Assembly: GCF_900107155.1 (NCBI RefSeq)
Contig: NZ_FNOX01000001.1
Span: forward strand, 186,001-250,000
Direction: 5' to 3'
DNA length: 64,000 bases
Source of the DNA: Pseudomonas salomonii
Lineage (GTDB): Bacteria; Pseudomonadota; Gammaproteobacteria; Pseudomonadales; Pseudomonadaceae
Part shown: piece after piece, positions 1-7,193 of the stretch
Layout: each line of letters begins with the position of its first letter
Numbering within the stretch: the first letter of the stretch is position 1
Notes under the pieces: model-generated
Database searches by the model: none
Told to the model about the DNA's origin: nothing
The model's input: only the letters and a program-made list of their open reading frames with translations
Made by a program: the position numbers and the translations under genes

Positions 1-492
1 GAACTCCTGTCGACCATCGTAGGGATCTCCCAGTTGATCACGCAGCTTGAGCAGCTTGACCAGGGTATCGGGGCCGTTGAGCACCCAAACCCGAGCATCT
101 GGGATGGTTTCAAGAATCTCTCGCCGCCATTTATAGACCAGGTGAGGAGGTGAAACCACCATCGTGCGACGGTAGCCAGCGCCGTGCATCACGGCCGCAA
201 TAGCAATGGCCATCATGGTTTTACCTGTGCCCATTTCGGCGTTGATGACAGCGGCTTGCTCGCTGCGGTCCAGCAGCAGTGCGGTAACGGCCTGGACAAC
301 CTCGGCTTGCGCCGGGAACGGTTGGCGTTTGAGCGTGTTCATGATCCGTTGGCGAATTTCGTTGATGTTGCCAGCGTAAACCGGTGGGTTAGAGCGGTTG
401 AGCGAATCCAGCAACTCATCACCGAATTCGTCGATGAATTCGGTCAAGCCGATAGTCAAAGGTGGGCGTGCGGTGTTTGATAGGTCGTTCAT
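1..492 (-). CDS. DEAD/DEAH (SNF2-like) helicase, N-terminal 164 residues, cut by the window edge
   Basis: The reading frame starts at ATG 492 behind GGAGAAACAAAC and runs off the left edge. Residues 86-92 form a Walker A motif (EMGTGKT), and residues 112-122 (VVSPPHLVYKW) match helicase motif Ia, where many SNF2/DEAD proteins read 'VxPxxLxxxW'. The first 60 residues are an unassigned leader region. It probably uses ATP to move on DNA. Helicases of this kind follow the DUF6094 methyltransferase in related ICEs. A leader element with dyad symmetry sits at 534-563. The exact subfamily cannot be decided because the helicase C-terminal domain is outside the window. Confidence 0.85.
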   Translation of the reverse strand, partial: MNDLSNTARPPLTIGLTEFIDEFGDELLDSLNRSNPPVYAGNINEIRQRIMNTLKRQPFPAQAEVVQAVTALLLDRSEQAAVINAEMGTGKTMMAIAIAAVMHGAGYRRTMVVSPPHLVYKWRREILETIPDARVWVLNGPDTLVKLLKLRDQLGDPYDGRQEF

Positions 493-533
493 GTTTGTTT
501 CTCCGTAAGGAATGAAACAGGGCATGCACGACA

Positions 534-563
534 CCCCGACGGGTATTGTGAATACCCTGCGGG
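534..563 (-). promoter_or_regulatory. ICE leader element 1 (dyad, CCC-n-GGG repeated)
   Basis: Read on the minus strand, this is CCCGCAGGGTAT followed by a short spacer and ATACCCGTCGGGG. It is a near-perfect dyad lying 42 nt upstream of the helicase start and just before its Shine-Dalgarno sequence. It belongs to a set of nine similar elements in this ICE. Confidence 0.6.
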
Positions 564-596
564 TTGATTTATGGATGGCCAGGTTGGCGTGGTGGG

Positions 597-2054
597 TCAG
601 TAGTCCGATGGCAGCAACACGGTTGTTGCACTTCGGTCAGCTTCGGTGATGATCCAGAGCCGGGTCTCATCGCCGGCGCATATGTCATAACAGGAGAACA
701 ATCGATCCCCAGATGTCAGAGCCCGTTGGTTACTGCTCCAGTCTTCATTGGGCAGTTCACCCCAGTCGCCGGAGAAATGCCGTCGCAAGTAAGTGCTTGG
801 ATCGAGATGTCCATGCTCCACCAGATGGTGCACCGACTGGGTCAGCACTAAGCGGCCCGGTTCAAATGTCACTCGTGGTGGTGGGGTCAGTGTTGGCTGT
901 GCCACCGCCTCATCAGGTTCATGCGGCGTATCCGCCGATGAGCTGATGGTGATGACCTGTCCGAGATTGTTAGAGCCTGGTGTCATGTCCCATGCCCGGA
1001 TAATGGGTACGAAACGATCTGTCAGGATCCTTACCTCTGAGACGTTGCCGTCCTGGTCTTCGGTGAACTCGGTCTTGCGGACCTTATCTTTGTAGGTGTC
1101 GCCCTTGAGTGCCAATACGCGACCGGTTTTGGATGTCACCACGCCGGATATCGCGCCGGCAGCCAAGGCCAACGCCAAGTGCCAACGCGAGAGTTCCCTT
1201 ACTGGAGGTCGTGGCTGAGCGCCGCTTTGACCAAAATGCAGTGTGAAGTCCGGCCACATGCCACGAAGGCGTTTCACCTCATCGCTTAGCTGCTCAGGTT
1301 CAAGGCTAATACGGTAGAAGTGTTCCAGCTCAGTGGATGCTGGGAGAACCCTGTAGGGCTCCCATGGCCAACTCGTTGGTAACGCTTCCGCACTCAATGT
1401 GCCGGCGCCGATTGCCTGAAGGCGTGCGCGTACGTATTTGACCTCTTGCGGTCGAGCCAGGTCCTGGCGGCGGATCCGTATACCGAAAATCACCACCTGC
1501 TTGAAGGTTGGATCAGCGGCATTGTAGATCCGCAGTTCAGTGAAGTGATTGCAGAGCCAACCGCACAGCTCATCGTCCAGCACGTAGTGCGGAGCAATCA
1601 GTACCATTACCCCGCCGTACTGCAGCAGTGGAAGCGCCCGTTGATAGAACATCTTCTCCAGGCGCCGACGGCCGTTACCTTGGTACTGTGAGGCACCTGC
1701 ATGGTCAGCGACCAGGTCACCGTAGGGTGGGTTGAGCCAGAGCAAGCCAAAGGCCTGTCGACTGATCATGGTGTCCATCAGATCGCTATGCAGCACGCGA
1801 TCCAGCAGTGTCTTGCAGTGATTGGCACGTTCCTGGTCATACTCGACTGCGTAGGTTTCTACGCGGTCACGTCCGAGCGCATGAGCCGTTTCAGCCAGTG
1901 CAACACCCTCACCAGCACAGGGATCAAAAATCCGCATCTTGCCGGTTGGAGAGGGTGCCAGCGCCTGCAGGGCCCGTTCCAGCGTCGTTTCGTCAGTGGG
2001 GTAGTAGCCATTGCGAGCGAAGTTGCGCGCCAAGCGTGGGAACATCAAGGCCAT
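597..2054 (-). CDS. DUF6094 family, predicted N6-adenine DNA methyltransferase
   Basis: 485 residues from ATG 2054 (GGAG 7 nt upstream). Residues 44-50 (DPCAGEG) are the S-adenosylmethionine-binding motif I, and residues 108-111 (NPPY) are the catalytic motif IV of amino-methyltransferases acting on adenine N6. This combination, with about 485 residues, matches the DUF6094 proteins of Pseudomonas ICEs. The C-terminal half has no motif I can name. It most likely methylates DNA of the element or host, perhaps protecting transferred DNA, but no restriction partner is next to it. It follows the 203-codon frame with 22 nt between the genes, so the two are probably co-transcribed. The helicase gene follows after its own leader element. 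Confidence 0.85.
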   Translation of the reverse strand: MALMFPRLARNFARNGYYPTDETTLERALQALAPSPTGKMRIFDPCAGEGVALAETAHALGRDRVETYAVEYDQERANHCKTLLDRVLHSDLMDTMISRQAFGLLWLNPPYGDLVADHAGASQYQGNGRRRLEKMFYQRALPLLQYGGVMVLIAPHYVLDDELCGWLCNHFTELRIYNAADPTFKQVVIFGIRIRRQDLARPQEVKYVRARLQAIGAGTLSAEALPTSWPWEPYRVLPASTELEHFYRISLEPEQLSDEVKRLRGMWPDFTLHFGQSGAQPRPPVRELSRWHLALALAAGAISGVVTSKTGRVLALKGDTYKDKVRKTEFTEDQDGNVSEVRILTDRFVPIIRAWDMTPGSNNLGQVITISSSADTPHEPDEAVAQPTLTPPPRVTFEPGRLVLTQSVHHLVEHGHLDPSTYLRRHFSGDWGELPNEDWSSNQRALTSGDRLFSCYDICAGDETRLWIITEADRSATTVLLPSDY

Positions 2055-2076
2055 GATGAGGCTCCTGGATCAAGGC

Positions 2077-2676
2077 TCAAAACTGAGCGTGGGTTGAGAG
2101 TTGCCCTTGGCGAATGAGATCGCCTAAAGCAGGTTCGAGGACGTCGAGTTGCAACGACAAACGCCATGCCGCTACAGCGCCGGACGTTCCAGGTAACAGC
2201 TGCAGCATGTCGTGTTGGGTGAGCAACCCCATTACCTGCTCCTGCCAATGTGGCAGCAGCGGTAATGGACAGGTGTCCTGTATCAACGGCCAAAGCCGTT
2301 GATGAGGTGACTGCCCATTCTCAAGAAGGGCGTAGGCGAAGTGGTTGGCCCGATCCGGCTGTACGCAGCGTCGGTCAAACAACCAGAGGTGAATCAAGCT
2401 GCCGAATAACGTACCGCGCAATTGTCGCGTGGTGCTCTTTTCCAACAGATCGATGTTGGGAAAGACAGGAAGACTTTGGCCATCTACAACGATGTGAAAC
2501 TGGCTTAGACCATCTTCTGTCGTGCCGAGGGTCAGCCTGGCCAGGAACTCCTGCAGCGCCGTGTCTCGACCCCATGCAGAGAGGAACACCAGGTTGCGTT
2601 GTTCGTCACACGCGCAAGCGTCGACGAAGAGATCATTGCACTCCTCGATTGGGAAGAGCGGGGTAGGGCTGGGCAT
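2077..2676 (-). CDS. Conserved ICE protein of unknown function
   Basis: 199 residues if translation starts at ATG 2676, the second in-frame ATG, which has GGAGGTTCCC in front of it. I do not recognise a domain. The sequence is rich in Leu and acidic residues, with two close Cys residues near the N-terminus (DACACDE), and has no signal peptide or membrane segment. It lies directly upstream of the DUF6094 methyltransferase with a 22-nt gap, so the two likely share a message. The strong leader hairpin at 2705-2733 precedes it. Confidence 0.7.
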   Translation of the reverse strand: MPSPTPLFPIEECNDLFVDACACDEQRNLVFLSAWGRDTALQEFLARLTLGTTEDGLSQFHIVVDGQSLPVFPNIDLLEKSTTRQLRGTLFGSLIHLWLFDRRCVQPDRANHFAYALLENGQSPHQRLWPLIQDTCPLPLLPHWQEQVMGLLTQHDMLQLLPGTSGAVAAWRLSLQLDVLEPALGDLIRQGQLSTHAQF

Positions 2677-2704
2677 GGGAACCTCCATAATGGAGGGGGA
2701 ACCC

Positions 2705-2733
2705 GCCCCGAGGGGCGGTGAGCCCCTCGGGGG
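2705..2733 (-). promoter_or_regulatory. ICE leader element 2
   Basis: Two arms CCCCGAGGGG and CCCCTCGGGG, extended by one G-C pair, are separated by 7 nt. The element lies 29 nt upstream of the start at 2676. Each arm is also a small CCC-n-GGG hairpin, so two alternative folds are possible. Confidence 0.65.
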
Positions 2734-2748
2734 TGTTAGCAGTAAGTG

Positions 2749-3029
2749 TTATTGCTTGGGAAACAGCTGGTCGTCCGATTTGAGCGTTTTTTCGTTCGGG
2801 TCAAACGAGACCGTCTCGTCTTGAAATAGAGGGCTGTGCCCAGTGAGAAAGATTTGCCCCAGGTATTTGGGGCGAAGGGCAACGGCGGCATCGGCTTGTT
2901 CTGCCGTCATTTCGAGCTCCTCTACGAAGAAGTCCCAAAGCTCCTCATTCGTCGATACCTCGTTATTGCGAGCTGATCTTCGATGTTTTCAAGGATTTCT
3001 TGGGTCAGGTTATTGAAGATTGGATTCAT
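2749..3029 (-). pseudogene. Small ICE gene with a one-base frameshift (about 93 codons)
   Basis: On the minus strand a frame opens at ATG 3029 behind AGGAGCAGCAC (MNPIFNNLTQEILENIEDQLA) and meets a stop after 35 codons. A second frame continues without a break from about codon 22 (NEVSTNEELWDFFVEELEM) to TAA at 2749. Adding one base near 2966 (CTCGC/AATAAC) would join them into a single acidic protein of about 93 residues, ending FPKQ. The alternative is two separate short frames, because GAGGAGCTCGAA lies before an internal ATG (MTAEQADAAVALRP). I prefer a frameshifted gene or a sequencing error. The function is unknown. Leader element 3 lies upstream, as for intact neighbours. Confidence 0.55.
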
Positions 3030-3056
3030 GTGCTGCTCCTGCTAAGTCGAGGAGCG

Positions 3057-3079
3057 CCCAGGAGGGAGCCCCTCATGGG
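3057..3079 (-). promoter_or_regulatory. ICE leader element 3
   Basis: Minus strand CCCATGAGGGGCTCCC followed by TCCTGGG repeats the CCC-n-GGG ... CCC-n-GGG pattern 28 nt upstream of the broken small gene at 3029. It is the weakest dyad of the nine. Confidence 0.5.
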
Positions 3080-3113
3080 TTGTGCCGATTGGCTTGGCGT
3101 ATCGCGGGCTTCG

Positions 3114-3719
3114 TCAGGTATCGGAGATATTCCATACCTGCAGTTTGAAGTTGTGTACATAGCCGAGTTCAGAGAGCCGACTGCACTGTTGGCGTAGTTG
3201 CTGACGATCAACAGTTGTGTCCAGCCTGACTGTATCGCTCAGAGGCCAGATTGTGCCGAACAACTCGGCATCTGCCTCGAGGTCGTTGGTTCCGCCGGTC
3301 GGGGTCATCCCAAACGGGGCATCCTCTTTTGATACCTGTTTATTGGAGGCCGGTACTGCGGGCGGATTATTCCGCTGCACTGGCTTGGAGAGGTTGGAGG
3401 AAGACTCTTCATCCATAGGGTCAGGCTCGTTTGGCGAGAGCCTGGCGGCGTCTTCTGGTGTCAGATTGTCGACGTCGTCGAGGCTCATGCTTTCCAGCTT
3501 TGCACGGATCTCAACGACCAGGCGGCCTGCTGTGGAGTAATACGAAGGACGGATCTCCGTTATCAGAAAGTCGCCTCGGTATTTGCCTTCATCGTACTGA
3601 TCAAGGAGTGCGTCTTTGATCACGAACTCACCGATAGAGGTCGAAAGCCGTCCGACGTTGAATTCGCCATTACGGCCGCTGATGGTACGGATGGCCAGTT
3701 GGCCGGGGATGTTGATCAT
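3114..3719 (-). CDS. DUF3275 family protein
   Basis: 201 residues from ATG 3719. The N-terminal 75 residues (MINIPGQLAIRTISGRNGEF, then GEFVIKDALLDQYDEGKY and LITEIRPSYY) match the conserved region of DUF3275, found in proteobacterial ICEs and plasmids. The middle is a low-complexity Pro/Ser/Asn-rich linker. The last 60 residues form a second conserved block (DAELFGTIWPLSDTVRLD). The function is unknown; the family travels with DUF3577 genes. A terminator at 3746-3770 separates it from the gene upstream, so it should have its own promoter or depend on readthrough. The usual leader element is absent here. Confidence 0.88.
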   Translation of the reverse strand: MINIPGQLAIRTISGRNGEFNVGRLSTSIGEFVIKDALLDQYDEGKYRGDFLITEIRPSYYSTAGRLVVEIRAKLESMSLDDVDNLTPEDAARLSPNEPDPMDEESSSNLSKPVQRNNPPAVPASNKQVSKEDAPFGMTPTGGTNDLEADAELFGTIWPLSDTVRLDTTVDRQQLRQQCSRLSELGYVHNFKLQVWNISDT

Positions 3720-3745
3720 GGGGCAGCTCCACACTGCTACGAACG

Positions 3746-3770
3746 AAAAAAGCCCGACAGGTGTCGGGCT
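3746..3770 (-). terminator. Rho-independent terminator
   Basis: On the minus strand AGCCCGACA and TGTCGGGCT pair across a 2-nt loop and are followed by TTTTTT. It ends the message of the gene at 3798-4133. Confidence 0.85.
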
Positions 3771-3797
3771 TTGGGTAGTGCTGTGAATGTCGAAGGA

Positions 3798-4133
3798 TTA
3801 CGGGCAAGAAGTATGAGTTTCTTCCTTGAGTGAGATGTACAGATAGAAAACGCCTGGCGGTGATTCTATGCGGTCAAGTTTTAGGTCCAGCCAGACTCGA
3901 TCAGTGCTATTGCCGGCAGGCAATAAACGATAGAGGCCGAAATGGATCTGTGTGCTGTCAGGTTGCAAATGCAGTTCTCGGTAGGCTTCCAGGACAACTT
4001 CGCCCAGTCGCTCACTGACAACACTTGCATCCTTTGGGTTTTCAATATGCACCGCTTCCTGCCAGGCCCGAGGTGTTAAAACGACCGGGAGCTTGAGCAG
4101 GTCAGATGACACGAGGTTAGTGGTGGTTTGCAT
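3798..4133 (-). CDS. Conserved ICE protein of unknown function (111 aa)
   Basis: 111 residues from ATG 4133, with TGGAGATAAAC in front. There is no recognisable domain, signal peptide or membrane segment. The C-terminal half alternates hydrophobic and charged residues (HFGLYRLLP, RVWLDLKLDRIE, VFYLYISLKEE), which suggests a small beta-rich soluble protein. It is followed by a strong terminator and preceded by leader element 4, so it appears to be a single-gene unit. Confidence 0.7.
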   Translation of the reverse strand: MQTTTNLVSSDLLKLPVVLTPRAWQEAVHIENPKDASVVSERLGEVVLEAYRELHLQPDSTQIHFGLYRLLPAGNSTDRVWLDLKLDRIESPPGVFYLYISLKEETHTSCP

Positions 4134-4162
4134 GTTTATCTCCAGGTGCGAAAACCACCTGG

Positions 4163-4190
4163 CCCGTTCGGGAGATGGTTCCCGGCGGGG
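4163..4190 (-). promoter_or_regulatory. ICE leader element 4
   Basis: Minus strand CCCCGCCGGGAACCATCTCC, then CGAACGGG. The GGGAA/CTCCC core is flanked by CCC-n-GGG halves, 30 nt upstream of the start at 4133. Confidence 0.6.
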
Positions 4191-4208
4191 TATTGTCAGC
4201 TGTGTGAT

Positions 4209-4448
4209 TTATGCTGTCTTTTGAAGGCTTGCTAGAATCGATTGGTACTTAGTCACCTTCTCGGCCGATAACTCTGCCCAGAACGTGTCGCCCATCCTTT
4301 CCGCTTCTGCCCCTTGAGAAAGCCAGAGGTTAATTGATTTCTGCGCCTTCTCCATTTCCGCTGCGCAAGTAGCAGTTGAAGGGGTTGATGCAGAGTTTGC
4401 AGAGTGTGTTAATAGCGAGTTAGTAGTATTCGGGATGAATAAGTTCAT
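4209..4448 (-). CDS. Small hypothetical protein (79 aa)
   Basis: ATG 4448 (MNLFIPNTTNSLLTHS) follows GGGAGTTGGAAG and overlaps the end of the preceding 105-codon gene by 29 bp. A longer in-frame start exists at 4568 but would overlap that gene more. The product has a Ser/Thr/Asn-rich N-terminus and a helical, charged C-terminal half (AEMEKAQKSINLWLSQGAEA, SAEKVTKYQSILASL). The function is unknown; the arrangement suggests coupling to the upstream gene. Confidence 0.5.
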   Translation of the reverse strand: MNLFIPNTTNSLLTHSANSASTPSTATCAAEMEKAQKSINLWLSQGAEAERMGDTFWAELSAEKVTKYQSILASLQKTA

Positions 4449-4737
4449 CTTCCAACTCCCAGCGAGCTCTTCGATATTCCTTGAGAAGTCCGTACTCCGA
4501 TAACAGTGGGCTGTTTTTGGGAGTGAATTCATCTCGATGGTCCATCTTTGCCAATGAGATAACGCCATCCAGGACCTCTAACCAAAGGTCAGAAGTAAGG
4601 GTGTAGCGCGGGTCGTCATCGGGATCGAGCGCCGGGTTGCTCGGAAGTAGTTTATCCAGCTGGCTGTAAACACTAGCTTGAGCAGCTAAAAGACCAATTT
4701 CGGTCAGCAGCGGCAGTCGTTGAGGATTCATCATCAT
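4420..4737 (-). CDS. Conserved ICE protein of unknown function (105 aa)
   Basis: 105 residues from ATG 4737 (further ATGs at 4734 and 4731; TGGAGATAAACC upstream). The protein is acidic and mostly helical by eye (LPLLTEIGLLAAQASVYSQL, YRRARWELEDELIHPEYY). I do not recognise a domain. The Shine-Dalgarno context is almost identical to that of the gene at 4133, pointing to shared control. Leader element 5 lies upstream. Confidence 0.65.
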   Translation of the reverse strand: MMMNPQRLPLLTEIGLLAAQASVYSQLDKLLPSNPALDPDDDPRYTLTSDLWLEVLDGVISLAKMDHRDEFTPKNSPLLSEYGLLKEYRRARWELEDELIHPEYY

Positions 4738-4768
4738 GGTTTATCTCCAGGGTTCGGAAATCACCAAT

Positions 4769-4792
4769 CCCGAAGGGTGGCGTTCCCTTCGG
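4769..4792 (-). promoter_or_regulatory. ICE leader element 5
   Basis: Minus strand CCGAAGGGAACG, a short spacer and CCCTTCGGG. CCGAAGGG pairs perfectly with CCCTTCGG. It lies 32 nt upstream of the start at 4737. Confidence 0.65.
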
Positions 4793-4833
4793 TACGAATA
4801 TTGAAAGGCGCCCAGGGGGCGCCATGATTTCAA

Positions 4834-5337
4834 TCATGCAGATTGACGTTGTTCAGGTTCTGGTTGTCCATGGGCGTCATCCGAATCATCTCCAGCAGCA
4901 CCATCCTCGGCAGGAAGGGGCTCAGCAGAGTCTTTCGGTTTGGCTTCATAGACAGTTACCCCATCCACCTTGATCCAGCCGATAAACAACAGGCGTCCCT
5001 TGAGGCTTGCTCCAGGTTGACCTTTTTTATCGCCTTTTTCGTAGGTAAATGCGTCGGTCCAGATATCACCGATGCGGAAGCTCACAAGGACCTTCTTTCC
5101 GGCTTCAACGGCTGCTTGGCTGCGACGAATCAGCTTTTCAGCTTCAGCGCCGACCACGTTGCAGTCGATATAGGAATACTCGGCATCATCCATCGAGCCG
5201 CGCAGTGCCGCAACGGTAACTGCCATGAATGGCTTACCTTTGCCGCGAGGTTTCACTTCACGGATACGGTTGAGATAACCGATACCAGTGGTGTGAAGGT
5301 CGAAGAATTTTGCTTCGTTGGATTGATTAGTGCTCAT
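4834..5337 (-). CDS. DUF3577 / STY4534-family ICE replication protein
   Basis: 167 residues from ATG 5337 behind TGGAGAATCACC; the in-frame extension to 5379 lies inside the leader and is rejected. The body (FFDLHTTGIGYLNRIREVKP, GKPFMAVTVAALRG, YIDCNVVGAEAE, KLIRRSQAAVEAGKKVLVSF) matches the DUF3577/STY4534 family found beside DUF3275 genes in SPI-7-like and PFGI-1-like ICEs. The beta-rich pattern resembles an SSB-like OB fold, which is an inference. The acidic, Gln/Glu-rich tail after residue 135 is probably disordered. A role in ICE replication or DNA handling is suggested by the family name, not shown here. Confidence 0.87.
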   Translation of the reverse strand: MSTNQSNEAKFFDLHTTGIGYLNRIREVKPRGKGKPFMAVTVAALRGSMDDAEYSYIDCNVVGAEAEKLIRRSQAAVEAGKKVLVSFRIGDIWTDAFTYEKGDKKGQPGASLKGRLLFIGWIKVDGVTVYEAKPKDSAEPLPAEDGAAGDDSDDAHGQPEPEQRQSA

Positions 5338-5383
5338 GGTGATTCTCCAGTTTCGAAATAACAGAAAGCGGAGAAACACTTCG

Positions 5384-5413
5384 CCCTAGGGGGGAAAGTA
5401 TTCCCCGCGAGGG
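5384..5413 (-). promoter_or_regulatory. ICE leader element 6
   Basis: Minus strand CCCTCGCGGGGAATACTTTC, then CCCCCTAGGG. The GGGGAA/TTCCCC core lies within CCC-n-GGG halves, 47 nt upstream of the DUF3577 start. Confidence 0.65.
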
Positions 5414-5433
5414 TGGGTGGAGCTCAAGGTTGT

Positions 5434-5685
5434 TTAATGCATCAGCTTCATTGCAGTGATCATTACACCGACAGCTGCAGACAACATGACGCCCATGCGA
5501 ATGGTGAGCTTGACTTCAAGCTGAGAAATTTCAGATTTGAACTCTGCAGCAATAGCAGTTAAATCTGCCTTGGTAGCCAAACGTGAAAGCATGTCGGTCT
5601 CCAAAGCTTCAATAACAGCATTTGCCTTCTGTTCCGGGACGTTAATCGAAATCAACGCCTGGTAGAGAGCCAGTTCAGTTTTCAT
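5434..5685 (-). CDS. DUF1640/CCDC90-like small coiled-coil membrane protein
   Basis: 83 residues from ATG 5685 (TGGAGGTCTG upstream). Residues 1-30 are helical (ALYQALISINVPEQKANAVI), then comes a heptad-like stretch (LATKADLTAIAAEFKSEISQ) and a C-terminal hydrophobic segment (MGVMLSAAVGVMITAMKLM). This is the layout of bacterial DUF1640/CCDC90-like proteins: coiled coil plus a tail anchor. The function in ICEs is unknown. A copy of a duplicated 150-bp upstream region lies behind it at 5,744-5,894. Confidence 0.75.
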   Translation of the reverse strand: MKTELALYQALISINVPEQKANAVIEALETDMLSRLATKADLTAIAAEFKSEISQLEVKLTIRMGVMLSAAVGVMITAMKLMH

Positions 5686-5710
5686 CAGACCTCCAAAAGT
5701 GAGAGGCCTG

Positions 5711-5736
5711 CCCTGACGGGATAGGCCCGTCATGGG
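5711..5736 (-). promoter_or_regulatory. ICE leader element 7
   Basis: Minus strand CCCATGACGGGCCTATCCCG, then TCAGGG. TGACGGG pairs with CCCGTCA over a 5-nt loop, 26 nt upstream of the start at 5685. Confidence 0.65.
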
Positions 5737-5743
5737 TGGGAAA

Positions 5744-5894
5744 GGTGCTTCCATCGACTAAGTCGACTGATCGCGCTACCGGAAGCTATGGCGATCTTGG
5801 GAGTGGATCAATGCGGAAAACCGCATCGTAGTCTTGCGGATCCAGACTACTTGGGCATGTTGCTGACGACGTCAGCGATACATGTGCAGATCAT
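5744..5894. repeat. Duplicated upstream region, copy 1
   Basis: An imperfect direct repeat of 6,370-6,518. Shared blocks include GGTGCTTCCATCGAC, CGCGCTACC, GTCTTGGG and the 15-bp dyad GCTGACGACGTCAGC (here 5862-5876) followed by an ATCAT block. It lies upstream of the DUF1640-like gene, at the same relative place as copy 2 upstream of the gene at 6289, so promoter and control region appear duplicated together. Confidence 0.75.
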
Positions 5895-5989
5895 GGAAAT
5901 ACGATTGTCGCTTGTCAAGCCCCTACCGGGAAAACTCCGAGGAAACCTTCCCGTTGGGAAGGCTCCCTACAGAGGCGAAGGGCGCAGAC

Positions 5990-6289
5990 TTAGCAAGTTG
6001 CTGGCACCAACGAGGGTGCAGCCGGCTTCTTACGCGATTTACGAGCAGGCTTTTGGACCACTCGAGTGTTCGCCGCGTACCAAAGGTTCAGGTCGACACC
6101 TTTACGAGTTATTGCCGGTACATGATCCATCTCACGTACGAGACGCTCAGGTACGCAGGGCGGTGGAAGCAACGGAGCTGCTTTGGTATGGATAGCTGTG
6201 GGCGCAGCGCTGGTTTTCTTTACCGCACGCAGAAATTGTCGCGTGATGGTGCCAAGCGCGAAGCCGAAGCCATAAGCAAGTTTGGACAT
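5990..6289 (-). CDS. Small basic hypothetical ICE protein (99 aa)
   Basis: ATG 6289 with AGGAGAATCACC in front gives MSKLAYGFGFALGTITRQFL and a basic, Pro/Ala-rich remainder with a Lys/Arg-rich end (KPARKSRKKPAAPSLVPATC). The in-frame extension to 6445 would run through the leader element and is rejected. The first 20 residues may form a short hydrophobic helix. I do not recognise a family. The basic tail could bind nucleic acid, which is only an inference. Its control region is the twin of the one at 5,744-5,894. Confidence 0.6.
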   Translation of the reverse strand: MSKLAYGFGFALGTITRQFLRAVKKTSAAPTAIHTKAAPLLPPPCVPERLVREMDHVPAITRKGVDLNLWYAANTRVVQKPARKSRKKPAAPSLVPATC

Positions 6290-6328
6290 GGTGATTCTCC
6301 TGCAGGATGAATGCGGAGAACCCACTGA

Positions 6329-6357
6329 CCCTGTTGGGGAAGTGATTCCCCGCGAGG
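6329..6357 (-). promoter_or_regulatory. ICE leader element 8
   Basis: Minus strand CCTCGCGGGGAATCACTTCC, then CCAACAGGG. It is closely similar to element 6, including the sequence GTTCTCCGC/GTTTCTCCGC just downstream. It lies 40 nt upstream of the start at 6289. Confidence 0.65.
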
Positions 6358-6369
6358 TGAGTTGCATAA

Positions 6370-6518
6370 GGTGCTTCCATCGACGATTGTCGACCGACCG
6401 CGCTACCAGAAGCTCAGCGGTCTTGGGCGGATCTGACACGAACATCGTATCGCAGTCTTCAAGATCCTAACTGCCTGGGCATGATGCTGACGACGTCAGC
6501 AAAGCACGTCCATATCAT
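6370..6518. repeat. Duplicated upstream region, copy 2
   Basis: Partner of 5,744-5,894. The dyad GCTGACGACGTCAGC is at 6486-6500. Arms GCTGACG and CGTCAGC flank a single A, so it could be an operator for a dimeric regulator. Confidence 0.75.
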
Positions 6519-6892
6519 CGAAGGGGGGATGGTGATGTGTCAAGCGGGGAGGGATATTTCGGGGAGGGCAAAACAGGTTCAGGTCGACAGGAGAAGCTAC
6601 CGAGAGTAGCTGGGTCAACAGTCACTCTCGGATGTAGTAAGAAGCGTCTTTAAGAAAAAAATACCACCTGTGCGGGATGAAGGCGTTATTGATCCCTGGG
6701 CTGTGATCTGAACGTCTTACTTCCAACACCTGGCCGATTATCGTGGCTGAGGCCAGCTAGCATAAGGCACGCATCCGCGCACAAAGGGAGCCCTGCGTTT
6801 CGCCGGCGGGCCACCGGCAGGGAAAAGCAGCTACCAAGGGGTAGCCTGATAATCCTTCACAAGATCATCAGGCTACCCATTGTGTGAGCTTT

Positions 6893-6924
6893 AAAAAATG
6901 TGGGCCACAACACCAGTGTGGCCC
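6893..6924 (-). terminator. Terminator downstream of the pil operon
   Basis: On the minus strand GGGCCACA and TGTGGCCC form a stem with a 7-nt loop, followed by CATTTTTT. It lies about 290 nt after the pilM stop and is the first clear terminator for the pil operon. Confidence 0.75.
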
Positions 6925-7083
6925 TGAGATTACTGTGCTTCGAACCTCAACAAAGCTCTTTGTGCCTTTGAACTCGCAATTCACGAGTTAGACGGCTGCG
7001 TGTCTGGCTTGAACAGGGAGACACAGGGAGAGCTTTGAACCAGATCCGCACGCCCTTCCCGGAGCTCAGCGTGCTTTGGGGAT

Positions 7084-7193
7084 GGAGATGAGGCGAACCG
7101 CATCTCCGGGCGCTACTGATGACCGCCAGTAGCCAACGGGGTGGAAACGTTGTTGCGTGCATTATGTTGTTAGGCTGGGCGATATGCAACATA
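7084..7193. other. Three consecutive hairpins after pilM
   Basis: Arms GGAGATG/CATCTCC (7084-7107), GCTACTG/CAGTAGC (7112-7133) and TATGTTG/CAACATA (7163-7193) follow one another immediately after the pilM stop. Such density is unusual for spacer DNA and suggests a structured RNA or a protein-binding region. Confidence 0.4.

Noticed and set aside
1..6520. Plus-strand frames in the ICE accessory block
   Set aside because: All are shadows: start signals, leader elements and family matches lie on the minus strand.
6947..7192. 81-codon minus-strand frame after pilM
   Set aside because: No ribosome-binding site, composition rich in Ser/Arg/Cys/His as in noncoding DNA, and it crosses several hairpins.
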